This document shows, piece after piece, positions 45,209-53,647 of a stretch of 64,000 nt of DNA. The DNA lies in the NCBI RefSeq assembly GCF_017873135.1, contig NZ_JAGGJV010000003.1:310001-374000 (forward strand), in the 5' to 3' direction. Position numbers and translations under genes: made by a program. This DNA comes from Rhizobium herbae. Lineage in GTDB: Bacteria; Pseudomonadota; Alphaproteobacteria; Rhizobiales; Rhizobiaceae. The first letter of the stretch is position 1, and every line of letters starts with the position of its first letter. The notes under the pieces are model-generated. The model was given only the letters and a program-made list of their open reading frames with translations, searched no databases and was not told the DNA's origin.

Positions 45209-45829
45209 TCAGACCTCCCGACGACGAAGTTTGGTGGTGCGCGGCAAACACAGGACATCCGTGCCGGCAACGAGGATCAGATCGACGCCCCTCGGAAACA
45301 GCGCCCGGTTTTCCGCCCAGAGGGTGAGGAAAATCTCCGGAAGCCCGAGGGGTGCAATGATGGTCTCGCTCTTTATGCCGGGGCCGGCGGCGACGAATTC
45401 GGGGCCGCCATGGAGCGAGGCGAGTTCGAGTACCAGCGTTGCCGAGCGGTCGGGATATTCCTGCGTGCCCAGCGCGAACTGGTCGAAACCGGGCACAAGC
45501 CCGCCGGCTTCGATAAAGACGAAACGGGCCTCCGGCTTGAGGTTCGTCAAAGGCGCACTTGTGTGGAAGGACAGCCAGGCGGGAACGGAGGATTGGACGA
45601 GGGCATTCGTCAGCCAGACGGGCGTGCCGTCGTCGCACAGGGTAAGCGCAATCGCCCCGGCTCCGGCACCGAGCGGCGCGGGCGGCATTGCCGCAGCGCC
45701 CAGCGGCACGATCGTGCCCGGACGCGCCATGGCGTCCATCAATGCCCGGAACACCGATTGCGACTGAAAAACCGGATCGGTGAAGGCACCGGCATAGGCG
45801 CTGGCGTGGATTTCGGTTTGAACGCCCAT
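45209..45829 (-). CDS. phnH: C-P lyase core subunit PhnH
   Basis: A 206-residue subunit of the C-P lyase core with a PLP-transferase-like fold but no cofactor. FRALMDAMARPGTIVPLG near the N-terminus is conserved in PhnH. The ATG at 45829 shares one base with the phnG stop. Confidence 0.93.
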   Translation of the reverse strand: MGVQTEIHASAYAGAFTDPVFQSQSVFRALMDAMARPGTIVPLGAAAMPPAPLGAGAGAIALTLCDDGTPVWLTNALVQSSVPAWLSFHTSAPLTNLKPEARFVFIEAGGLVPGFDQFALGTQEYPDRSATLVLELASLHGGPEFVAAGPGIKSETIIAPLGLPEIFLTLWAENRALFPRGVDLILVAGTDVLCLPRTTKLRRREV

Positions 45830-46296
45830 CAATTGTCTCCCCGGACCATGGTGAAGAAGTCGACCCGTGTCGCGGCGGTCTCTTCCGCCTGCCTGCGGTC
45901 TTCCGCATCGATGCGGCTTTCCACCGCATCGATCAGCTGCCCGACCACCTGCGAATATTCGGACCGCTGATGGAGCGCGTCGAAAATGGCGGCGAGACGT
46001 GCCTTTTCCCGGTCGTTGCCAAGCAGCTGGCCATGACCGATCTCGCCGGAACCGAGCCGCACTGTGGCGCGGCTCACCGTCGCTTCGCCGAGATTGAACG
46101 GGTCGCCGCCACCGCCGATACGGCCGCGCACCATGACGAGGCCGCTTTCCGGGCCGCGCACGGGGTGAACCTCCGGCTTCGGCTCGATGGCCTGCCAGGC
46201 CGTCTGCAATTCCACAGCCGAAGCGCGCGCCAGGAGACCCATCGCTCGTTTGCGGCCGTCGGCCGCAGCGCCGATATTTTGTTTGATCGCGTCCAT
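45829..46296 (-). CDS. phnG: C-P lyase core subunit PhnG
   Basis: A 155-residue core subunit and the first gene of the C-P lyase block. RKRAMGLLARASAVELQTAW and the RGPESGLVMVRGRIGGGGDP / FNLGEATVSRATVRL stretch are standard PhnG. The upstream 84-base gap, shared with divergent phnF, holds a PHO-box-like site and a PhnF-type palindrome. Confidence 0.93.
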   Translation of the reverse strand: MDAIKQNIGAAADGRKRAMGLLARASAVELQTAWQAIEPKPEVHPVRGPESGLVMVRGRIGGGGDPFNLGEATVSRATVRLGSGEIGHGQLLGNDREKARLAAIFDALHQRSEYSQVVGQLIDAVESRIDAEDRRQAEETAATRVDFFTMVRGDN

Positions 46297-46311
46297 TGCT
46301 TCCGTCCAAAA

Positions 46312-46329
46312 TGTCTATTAACCTAGACA
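46312..46329. promoter_or_regulatory. PhnF-type operator palindrome
   Basis: TGTCTA (46312-46317), six bases, TAGACA (46324-46329): a perfect 18-bp dyad in the phnF-phnG gap. GntR/HutC repressors such as PhnF bind palindromes of this kind. It sits downstream of the putative phnG transcription start, suited to roadblock repression. Confidence 0.65.
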
Positions 46330-46364
46330 ACCGTACATCTGATGATTTTTTGTAGAACCGGAAC

Positions 46365-46382
46365 ATGACGGGCTTGTGACAT
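46365..46382 (-). promoter_or_regulatory. PHO box of the phnG operon
   Basis: Minus strand ATGTCAC-AAGC-CCGTCAT: two PhoB half-sites 11 bases apart, 11 of 14 positions matching CTGTCAT repeats. TACAAA follows about 10 bases later as a possible -10. The box overlaps the phnF start codon. Confidence 0.6.
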
Positions 46383-47118
46383 GAATGCGAAAAAGGCGGT
46401 GGAACGGCAAACCGGCGTCGCCCTCTGGCGACAGATCGCCGACCTGATCCGGTTATCGATCAGCAATGGCGATTACGACCAGATGGGCATGGTACCGCCG
46501 GAAACCGTGCTGGCAGGGCAGTTCGGCGTCAACCGCCACACCGTTCGCAGTGCCTTGGCCGCTCTTGCCGACGAGGGTCTGGTTCACGCTATCCAAGGCC
46601 GCGGCACGATGATCCAGCGAAAGGAGCGGCTGAGTTTTCCGATTTCGAGACGCACCCGCTTTTCGCAAGGTCTTGGCGATCAGGCGCGTGAAACGGAAGC
46701 CCGGCTGCTGGCCCATGCCACATTGCCGGCGGCCGGAGAGGTCGCGACGGGATTGAAGATTGCGCCTGGACGCACCTGCATCCGAATGGAACTGGTCAGC
46801 AGCGCCGATGGACGGCCGGTGTCCTGTTCCACCAGCTATTTCCCAATGGATCGCTTTCCGCATATGGCCGAGCAGTTCGAAGGGCTGGGCTCGATCACCA
46901 AGGCCTTTGCGGCGCAAGGCCTGGCGGATTATGTGCGGGTTTCGACGGAGCTTGTCGCACGCCACGCCAATGCCGACGAACTGATGTTGCTCCGGCTATC
47001 GCCCGGCGCCATCGTCATCGAAGCGACTGCCATCAATGCCGATCCGGGCGGGGTCCCCGTTCAATTCTCCCGCACCCGCTTTGCCGCCGATCGCGTCAAG
47101 CTGAAGATCGAAACCTGA
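46381..47118 (+). CDS. phnF: Phosphonate operon GntR-family repressor PhnF
   Basis: A 245-residue GntR/HutC regulator: winged helix with LWRQIADLIRLSI and FGVNRHTVRSALAALADEGL (about residues 15-75), then a UTRA ligand-binding domain. Divergent from phnG; the 18-bp palindrome in the gap is its likely operator. The ligand is expected to be a phosphonate or a pathway intermediate (inference). ATG at 46381. Confidence 0.92.
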   Translation: MNAKKAVERQTGVALWRQIADLIRLSISNGDYDQMGMVPPETVLAGQFGVNRHTVRSALAALADEGLVHAIQGRGTMIQRKERLSFPISRRTRFSQGLGDQARETEARLLAHATLPAAGEVATGLKIAPGRTCIRMELVSSADGRPVSCSTSYFPMDRFPHMAEQFEGLGSITKAFAAQGLADYVRVSTELVARHANADELMLLRLSPGAIVIEATAINADPGGVPVQFSRTRFAADRVKLKIET

Positions 47119-47123
47119 CGCAT

Positions 47124-47155
47124 AAAAAAGGGCGCGATACCGAAGCATCGCGCCC
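47124..47155 (-). terminator. Intrinsic terminator of the FAH-family gene
   Basis: Perfect 9-bp stem GGGCGCGAT (47130-47138) / ATCGCGCCC (47147-47155); on the minus strand it is followed by TTTTTT. Located 21 bases after the FAH-family stop and also just after phnF, so it may stop both. Confidence 0.85.
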
Positions 47156-47176
47156 TCTTCCAATCTATCGAAGCAG

Positions 47177-48016
47177 TCAAACGTCGGCGATGAAAGTCTG
47201 CTTCTGCGTGCCCAGACCCTCGATGCCGAGCTCGACGACATCGCCGGCCTTGAGATACTGCGGCGGCTTGAAACCCATGCCGACACCGGGCGGCGTGCCG
47301 GTCGAAATGATGTCGCCGGGATGCAGCGTCATGAACTGGCTCAGGTAGCTGACGACATGCGCAACGCCGTAGACCATGGTCTTCGACGATCCGTTCTGCT
47401 TGCTTTCGCCATTGACCGTCAGCCACATCTTCAGCTTCTGCGGATCGGCAACTTCGTCCTTTGTGACAAGCCAGGGGCCGGTCGGGCCGAACGTGTCGCA
47501 GGATTTGCCCTTGGTCCATTGTCCGGAACGTTTGGTCTGGAAGTCACGCTCCGAGACGTCGTTGATGACGCAGTAACCCGCGACATGCTCCAGCGCATCG
47601 GCCTCGGACACATATTTCGCCTTTTTGCCGATCACGACGCCGAGCTCGACTTCCCAGTCGGTGGCTTCCGATCCGCGCGGGATGATGACGTCGTCGTTCG
47701 GACCGACGATCGCCGAAGTCGCCTTCATGAAGATCACGGGTTCAGGCGGCACGGTGGCGCCGGTTTCGGCGGCATGATCGGCGTAGTTGAGGCCGATACA
47801 AATGAATTTTCCGGTTCCGGAGACGCAGGCGCCAAGGCGCGGACTGCCCCCGACAACCGGCAGGCCGTCGATATCGAGGCTCTTCGCCCAGCCCATATCG
47901 CTGATCGCATCGCCGCCGACGTCGGCGATGATGCCGCTCAGGTCCCTGATCTGGCCGTCCTTGTCGAGAACGCCCGGCTTTTCCGAACCCAGGGGGCCGT
48001 ACCGCAAAAGTTTCAT
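47177..48016 (-). CDS. Fumarylacetoacetate hydrolase family protein (ureidoglycolate lyase-like)
   Basis: A 279-residue FAH-fold enzyme. The core metal-binding block is DWEVELGVVIGKKAKYV (Glu/Glu then Asp in NDVSERDFQ), with FICIGLNYADHAAETG and the acid-hydrolase motif VIFMKATSAIVGP before it. Members cleave or decarboxylate C-C or C-N bonds in aromatic-acid, ureidoglycolate or sugar-acid (2-keto-3-deoxy-fuconate) routes. No pathway partner is adjacent, so the substrate cannot be assigned. The ATG at 48016 is preceded by GGAAGAGGAAAG; a longer frame upstream is not needed. Confidence 0.85.
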   Translation of the reverse strand: MKLLRYGPLGSEKPGVLDKDGQIRDLSGIIADVGGDAISDMGWAKSLDIDGLPVVGGSPRLGACVSGTGKFICIGLNYADHAAETGATVPPEPVIFMKATSAIVGPNDDVIIPRGSEATDWEVELGVVIGKKAKYVSEADALEHVAGYCVINDVSERDFQTKRSGQWTKGKSCDTFGPTGPWLVTKDEVADPQKLKMWLTVNGESKQNGSSKTMVYGVAHVVSYLSQFMTLHPGDIISTGTPPGVGMGFKPPQYLKAGDVVELGIEGLGTQKQTFIADV

Positions 48017-48251
48017 CTTTCCTCTTCCCTTAAAACACAGATTATCGTGCCGCATGACAAATCAAAGGCGGGCAGCGTTGTAAAGCGCTTTTGCCGGTGA
48101 GATCGTATCGGTCGTCGGATAAATCTTGCGGTCCGGCAGAGGTTCTATTGCGGATTGCCTCTGCCGGCTGAGCACACCCTCTGAACGGAAAGATCGGGCT
48201 GAACGGGGAGATCGGGGCCGTGGCGGGATCGGCTCCCGCCACAATGCGTCT

Positions 48252-49298
48252 TTACGCAGCCCTGGAATAGGCCTTTGCCATATCGGGCAGGCGCATGACA
48301 CGGATTTTCGAGGCCTGGCCGGCCGCGTTGAAAGCGATGAAGCGCTCCTTGCAGACCTCGACCATCCGCGCTGTCGCCGGCTTCAGATAGTTGCGCGGGT
48401 CGAAATTGTCCGGATGCTGCAGATGATGCTTGCGGATCTCGCCGGTAAACGCCAGGCGAAGGTCGGTGTCGATATTGACCTTGCGGACGCCGAGCGGAAT
48501 CGCCTTCTGGATTTCATGGACGGGAACACCCCAGGTCTGCTTCATCTTGCCGCCGAATTCATTGAACAGATCCTGCAGGTCCTGCGGCACCGACGATGAC
48601 CCGTGCATGACCATATGGGTGTTGGGCAGGCGCTTGTGGATCTTGGCGATCGTGTCGATCGAGAGGATTTCACCGTCCGGCGCACGGGTGAACTTGTAGG
48701 CACCATGGCTGGTGCCGATCGCAACGGCAAGCGCATCGACGCCGGTCTTTTCGACAAAATCAAACGCCTGTTCCGGATCGGTCAGCAGTTCCTCGCGCGA
48801 CAGCTTGCCTTCGAAGCCATGGCCGTCTTCCTTCTCGCCGGCACCCGTTTCCAGGTTGCCGAGACAGCCAAGTTCGCCTTCGACCGAAACACCGGCCGCG
48901 TGGGCGATCTTCACCACTTCGGCCGTAACGCCGACATTGTATTCATAGGTCGCGATCGACTTGCCGTCGGCGAGCAGCGATCCGTCCATCATGACCGATG
49001 TAAAGCCGTTGGTGATCGCCGAAATGCAGGTCGACGGCTGGTCGCCGTGATCGAGATGCAGGCAGACCGGAATATGCGGATATTCTTCGGTGGCCCCAAG
49101 GATCAGATGACGCAGGAAGGCGTCGCCCGCATAGGCGCGGGCACCGCGGCTTGCCTGCAGAATGACCGGAGAATCCGTGGCATCGGCGGCGCGCATGACG
49201 GCCTGGATATATTCCAGATTGTTCACGTTGAAGGCCGGCAGCGCGTAATTATGTTCAGCGGCGTGGTCCAGCAACTGCCGCAAGGTGATCAATGCCAT
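48252..49298 (-). CDS. fba: Class II fructose-bisphosphate aldolase
   Basis: A 348-residue zinc-dependent aldolase of the Calvin-cycle/CbbA subtype, cleaving fructose 1,6-bisphosphate to the two triose phosphates and back. Zinc and substrate motifs: [10 protein letters not shown] (zinc His), [20 protein letters not shown] and [27 protein letters not shown] is the C-terminal substrate loop. No other glycolytic or Calvin-cycle gene is in the window, so its role is probably gluconeogenesis/Entner-Doudoroff recycling. GGGAGA upstream of ATG 49298. Confidence 0.94.
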   Translation of the reverse strand: MALITLRQLLDHAAEHNYALPAFNVNNLEYIQAVMRAADATDSPVILQASRGARAYAGDAFLRHLILGATEEYPHIPVCLHLDHGDQPSTCISAITNGFTSVMMDGSLLADGKSIATYEYNVGVTAEVVKIAHAAGVSVEGELGCLGNLETGAGEKEDGHGFEGKLSREELLTDPEQAFDFVEKTGVDALAVAIGTSHGAYKFTRAPDGEILSIDTIAKIHKRLPNTHMVMHGSSSVPQDLQDLFNEFGGKMKQTWGVPVHEIQKAIPLGVRKVNIDTDLRLAFTGEIRKHHLQHPDNFDPRNYLKPATARMVEVCKERFIAFNAAGQASKIRVMRLPDMAKAYSRAA

Positions 49299-49944
49299 TC
49301 AAAAAGTCTCCCGTTATCTCCGCGCCATCATGTCTGATCACGATGACGCTCATCTTATTCTCCGCCTGAGCAGAAGTGCTCCCCACAAAGCCAACTGGTA
49401 TCGCGACCAGGCCTCCTGGCGAATTTGGGGCGGATTTGCCTGGCACCATAATTGATGATCCGGGTTTGGCAACCGCCGCCACGCCGGAAATAAAGACCAT
49501 CCCTGAACGGAAACGTTGCAGATGAGGCTCTGTGGACAAAATATCCCGCATTTTTTGTCGGATTGACCGAAGCAATCTATGATTGAGTCTTGATCGATAT
49601 GCGCGGGACACTCCCCGGCACGGCTCGACGACCGGCTTTTGATGTCAATCGAGGCGAACGTATGATCCTTTCGGAGAAAGACCATCCTGCGAATGCATAT
49701 TACGTAAACTGCCGGGAATAATACTCAAACTTGCGCGGAGCGCGCCGGGCAATTCACGCGATCGTATTTCAGCTGGCGCAAATATGCAGGAAAACGGCGC
49801 GATTGAAATGCAACCGAAGCGCTATAGATACCTGTCCGTCAGCGACATTGCGGCGTCTGAACTACGACAAATGGCCTTGCCTTTGCGAAAAAATTGGCAT
49901 TCTCTCGCCGCTTCGAAAACCAAAAAAGGGGAAGGATAACAAAA
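49299..49944. other. Intergenic region between fba and the peptide transporter
   Basis: About 650 bases between divergent genes, the longest gap in the window. It must contain the fba and oppA-like promoters. A candidate for the latter is TTGAAA (49803-49808), 16 bases, TAGATA (49825-49830), giving a leader of roughly 110 bases. A 119-codon frame on the minus strand through 49255-49611 overlaps fba and has no family resemblance. No strong hairpin was noticed. Confidence 0.45.
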
Positions 49945-51543
49945 ATGACATTGGCAAAAATCAACCTCCGTACAGCGATGCTGCTGGGATCGATTCTCAT
50001 CGGCGCGAGCCCTGCGCTCGCGGAAACGGTCCTGCACCGGGGCAATGCCGGCGAGCCGCAGACGCTCGACCAGGCGCACACCTCGATCAATATCGAAGAA
50101 TTCATTCTGAAGGACCTCTATGAAGGCCTGACGATCTATGACGCAGCCGGCAAGGTCGTTCCGGGTGCTGCCGAAACATGGGACCTCTCCGACGATGGCC
50201 TGGTCTATACCTTCAAGCTGCGCGCCGACGCCAAATGGTCGGACGGCTCTCCGGTCACCGCCGAGGACTTCGTCTTCTCGCTCCAGCGCGTCGAAGACCC
50301 GAAGACCGCGGCCGGCTACGCCAACATCCTTTTCCCGATCAAGAACGCCGAAAAGGTCAACAAGGGCGAAGTGCCCGTCGATCAGCTTGGCGTGAAGGCC
50401 GTTGACGACAAGACTTTGGAAATCACCCTCGAGCGTCCGACGCCCTTCTTCCTGGAACTGCTGGCGCACCAGACCGCTCTGCCGGTCTCCAAGGCCAGCG
50501 TCGAAAAGAACGGCGCCGATTTCGTCAAGCCGGGCGTGATGGTGTCGAACGGCGCCTACAAGCTCGTCGCCCACACGCCGAACGACAGCCTGACCACCGA
50601 GAAGAACCCGTCCTACTGGGACGCGGCCAACGTCAAGATCGACAAGGTGATCTTCTACCCGATCGACGACCAGGCAGCCTCCGTCCGCCGGTTCGAGGCC
50701 AAGGAAATGGACCTTGCCTACAACTTCTCGGCCGACCAGCTGGACCGGCTGCGCAAGTCCTATGGCGAGCAGGTCCATGTTTCTCCGACGCTCGCGACCT
50801 ATTATTACGCCTTCGACACCCGCCAGGAGCCCTATAGCGACGTCCGCGTTCGCCGTGCACTCTCCATGGCCGTCGACCGCGACTTCCTCGCCAAGGAAAT
50901 CTACTCCGGCTCGCAGCTGCCGTCCTACTCGATGGTGCCTCCAGGCATGGCAAGTTACGGCGATCCGGCAAAGGCCGATTTCGCTGACAAGTCGCAACTC
51001 GACCGCGAAGATGAGGCGCTCAAGCTGATGAAGGAAGCCGGTTACGGCGAAGGTGGCAAGCCGCTGGATATCGAGATCCGCTACAACACCAACCCGAACC
51101 ACGAGCGTGTGGCGACCGCAGTCGCCGACATGTGGAAGAACACGTTCGGCGCCAAGGTGTCGCTGGTCAATCTCGACGTTTCCTCGCATTACGCCTACCT
51201 GCAGGAAGGCGGCAAGTTCAACGTCGCCCGCGCCGGCTGGGTGGCCGACTATGCCGACGCCGAGAACTTCCTGGCGCTCAGCCTCTCTTCGAACAAGACC
51301 TTCAACTATGGCCACTTCGAGAACCCCGAGTTCGACGCCCTGATGAAGAAGTCCTACGAGGAGATCGATCCGACCGTCCGCTCCAAGACGCTTCACGAAG
51401 CCGAAGCGTTGCTGATGAAGGAGCAGCCAATCGCGCCGTTCCTGACCCAGGCCGATCTCTGGCTGGTGTCCGACAAGGTGAAGGGTTGGCAGGATAACGC
51501 TGTTAACGCGCATCTGAGCCGCTTCCTGAGCGTTTCCGAATAA
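49945..51543 (+). CDS. oppA: Peptide ABC transporter substrate-binding protein (OppA-like)
   Basis: A 532-residue family 5 solute-binding protein. Signal peptide of about 26 residues (RTAMLLGSILIGASPALA), then GNAGEPQTLDQAHTSINIEE and ADAKWSDGSPVTAEDFVFSL, the standard OppA/DppA motifs. The ATG at 49945 follows AAGGGGAAGGA. Captures oligopeptides for the downstream OppB/OppC/fused ATPase. Exact ligand unknown; peptides are the best guess. Confidence 0.92.
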   Translation: MTLAKINLRTAMLLGSILIGASPALAETVLHRGNAGEPQTLDQAHTSINIEEFILKDLYEGLTIYDAAGKVVPGAAETWDLSDDGLVYTFKLRADAKWSDGSPVTAEDFVFSLQRVEDPKTAAGYANILFPIKNAEKVNKGEVPVDQLGVKAVDDKTLEITLERPTPFFLELLAHQTALPVSKASVEKNGADFVKPGVMVSNGAYKLVAHTPNDSLTTEKNPSYWDAANVKIDKVIFYPIDDQAASVRRFEAKEMDLAYNFSADQLDRLRKSYGEQVHVSPTLATYYYAFDTRQEPYSDVRVRRALSMAVDRDFLAKEIYSGSQLPSYSMVPPGMASYGDPAKADFADKSQLDREDEALKLMKEAGYGEGGKPLDIEIRYNTNPNHERVATAVADMWKNTFGAKVSLVNLDVSSHYAYLQEGGKFNVARAGWVADYADAENFLALSLSSNKTFNYGHFENPEFDALMKKSYEEIDPTVRSKTLHEAEALLMKEQPIAPFLTQADLWLVSDKVKGWQDNAVNAHLSRFLSVSE

Positions 51544-51551
51544 CGGATTTT

Positions 51552-51584
51552 TGACGCACGGCAGTCGTTGGCTGCCGTGCGTCA
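51552..51584 (+). promoter_or_regulatory. Intercistronic stem-loop after oppA
   Basis: Perfect 13-bp stem TGACGCACGGCAG (51552-51564) / CTGCCGTGCGTCA (51572-51584) with a 7-base loop, 8 bases after the oppA stop and 18 before oppB; no T-run. Probably sets a high binding-protein to permease ratio. Confidence 0.75.
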
Positions 51585-51602
51585 CGGTCAGAGAGCAAAA
51601 CC

Positions 51603-52526
51603 ATGATCTCCTTTGTCCTGCGCCGCCTCGCGAGCGCCGTGCCGACGCTGTTCATCGTCGTCACGATTTCCTTCTTCCTGATGCGGTTCGCTCCCGGCGG
51701 CCCCTTCAACCTTGAGCGTCCGCTGCCGCCGCAGACCATGGCAAACCTGATGGCGACCTACCATCTCGACCAGCCGCTCTGGAACCAGTACCTCACCTAT
51801 ATCGGCAATGCGGTCACCGGCGATTTCGGACCCAGCTATATCTACAAGGACAACACCGTCGCCGAGCTGATCGGCAAGGGCCTGCCCTATTCGATGGAAC
51901 TCGGTTTCTACGCCCTCCTTCTGGCCCTGGTCGGCGGCGTGCTGGCCGGCACCATCGCAGCGCTCCGGCAAAATAGCGCTCTCGATTTCCTGATCATGTC
52001 GGTCTCGACCGTCGGCGTCACGGTGCCGAACTTCGTCGTCGGCCCGGTATTGACCCTTGTCTTCGCCATCACGCTCGCTTGGCTTCCGGCCGGCAGCTGG
52101 GGCGACGGCTCGTTGCGCTTCCTGATCCTGCCGATGATCGCGCTTGCCTTGCCGCAGTTGGCGGTGTTCGCCCGGCTGACGCGCGGCTCGATGATCGAGG
52201 CGCTGCACACCGACCATATCCGCACGGCCCGCGCCTACGGCCTGCCGTCGCGCACGGTGGTCATCACCCATGCGATGCGCGCCGCCATGCTGCCGGTCGT
52301 TTCCTATCTTGCGCCCGCCGCAGCAGCGCTGCTTACCGGCTCGGCGGTCGTCGAGACGATCTTCACCATTCCCGGCGTCGGCCGCTATTTCGTGCTCGGC
52401 GCCATCAACCGCGATTACACGCTGGTGATGGGAACCGTGGTGCTGATCGCCATCTTCGTCATCGTCTTCAATCTTCTGGTCGATATTCTCTACGGCCTTC
52501 TCGATCCGAGGGTTCGCCATGACTGA
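51603..52526 (+). CDS. oppB: Peptide ABC transporter permease OppB
   Basis: A 307-residue permease with six membrane segments, starting MISFVLRRLASAVPTLFIVV as usual for OppB/DppB. The EAA loop reads DHIRTARAYGLPSRTVVITH and the C-terminus LVDILYGLLDPRVRHD. Overlaps the oppC start by eight bases. Confidence 0.93.
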   Translation: MISFVLRRLASAVPTLFIVVTISFFLMRFAPGGPFNLERPLPPQTMANLMATYHLDQPLWNQYLTYIGNAVTGDFGPSYIYKDNTVAELIGKGLPYSMELGFYALLLALVGGVLAGTIAALRQNSALDFLIMSVSTVGVTVPNFVVGPVLTLVFAITLAWLPAGSWGDGSLRFLILPMIALALPQLAVFARLTRGSMIEALHTDHIRTARAYGLPSRTVVITHAMRAAMLPVVSYLAPAAAALLTGSAVVETIFTIPGVGRYFVLGAINRDYTLVMGTVVLIAIFVIVFNLLVDILYGLLDPRVRHD

Positions 52527-53646
52527 TATCCTCACCACCCCGCTGCCGCCTGAAACAACCAGCAGGAGCCTTTTCCAGCTTGCCACCATGCGCTTCCGCC
52601 GCAACCGCGCCGCCATGGCCGGCTGCGTCACGCTGGTGCTGATCACGCTGTTTTCCTTCCTCGGCCCCTATTTCATCAGCCACACCTACGACCAGGTCTT
52701 TCCGTCCTACGTCTCGATCCCGCCGAGCTTCGAGCCTCGACCGGACGCGTCGAGCCTGCAGGAAGTCATGGAAGGCGTCGCAGGACGGGCACGCGTCGAC
52801 CTGAAGGAGTTCGCCGTCGAAGGCCAGACCTTCACGGCCACCGTGACCTCCGACGCGCCGATCGATCCGCGCACGACCCGCTATTTCGACCGCGCCAACG
52901 AATTCGACAGCACCCAGGTCGTGGCAACCGAGGACGACGGCAAAACGCTGAAGCTCACCGGCAGCGTCTCGCGGGAATATTTCCTGTTCGGCACGGATTC
53001 GAACGGCCGCGACCTGATGGCCCGCGTCATGCTCGGCGGCCAGATCTCGATCGCCGTCGGCCTGCTGGCGAGCCTCGTCTCGCTTTCGATCGGCGTTCTC
53101 TACGGCGCCACGTCAGGCTATATCGGCGGCCGCATCGACAATGTCATGATGCGCTTCGTCGAAATCCTTTATTCCCTGCCTTTCGTCTTTCTCGTTGTCG
53201 TGCTCGTCGTCTTCTTCGGGCGTTCGTTCATCCTGATCTTCCTCGTCATCGGCGCGGTGGAATGGCTGGACATGGCCCGTATCGTCCGCGGCCAGACCCT
53301 GGCTCTGAAGCGGCGTGAATTCATCGGTGCGGCGCAGGCGCTGGGGCTCACCGACTGGCAGATCATCCGTCGCCACATCATTCCCAATACCATCGGGCCT
53401 GTGGTGGTCTTCGTGACCGTCGTGGTGCCGAAGGTGATTCTGCTCGAAAGCTTCCTCTCCTTCCTCGGGCTCGGCGTCCAGGCGCCATTGACGAGCTGGG
53501 GCGCGCTGATCGCCGAAGGCGCCAACAACATCCAGTCGGCGCCGTGGCTGCTGATCTTCCCGGCGATCTTCTTCGTCCTCACCCTGTTCTCGTTGAACTT
53601 CGCCGGCGACGGCCTGCGCGATGCGCTCGACCCGAAGGACCGCTGA
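52519..53646 (+). CDS. oppC: Peptide ABC transporter permease OppC (long periplasmic loop)
   Basis: A 375-residue permease; typical OppC proteins are about 300. The extra length is a polar loop of roughly 100 residues between the first membrane segment (about 35-55) and the FGTDSNGRDLMARVMLGGQI motif near 160, including ASLQEVMEGVAGRARVDLKE, and would be periplasmic. The core has FIGAAQALGLTDWQIIRRHI (EAA loop) and ends LNFAGDGLRDALDPKDR. Start ATG 52519 inside the oppB 3' end. Confidence 0.92.
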   Translation: MTDILTTPLPPETTSRSLFQLATMRFRRNRAAMAGCVTLVLITLFSFLGPYFISHTYDQVFPSYVSIPPSFEPRPDASSLQEVMEGVAGRARVDLKEFAVEGQTFTATVTSDAPIDPRTTRYFDRANEFDSTQVVATEDDGKTLKLTGSVSREYFLFGTDSNGRDLMARVMLGGQISIAVGLLASLVSLSIGVLYGATSGYIGGRIDNVMMRFVEILYSLPFVFLVVVLVVFFGRSFILIFLVIGAVEWLDMARIVRGQTLALKRREFIGAAQALGLTDWQIIRRHIIPNTIGPVVVFVTVVVPKVILLESFLSFLGLGVQAPLTSWGALIAEGANNIQSAPWLLIFPAIFFVLTLFSLNFAGDGLRDALDPKDR

Positions 53647-53647
53647 C

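Noticed and set aside
49255..49611. 119-codon minus-strand frame upstream of fba
   Set aside because: Overlaps the fba start, lacks a ribosome-binding site and resembles no protein I know.
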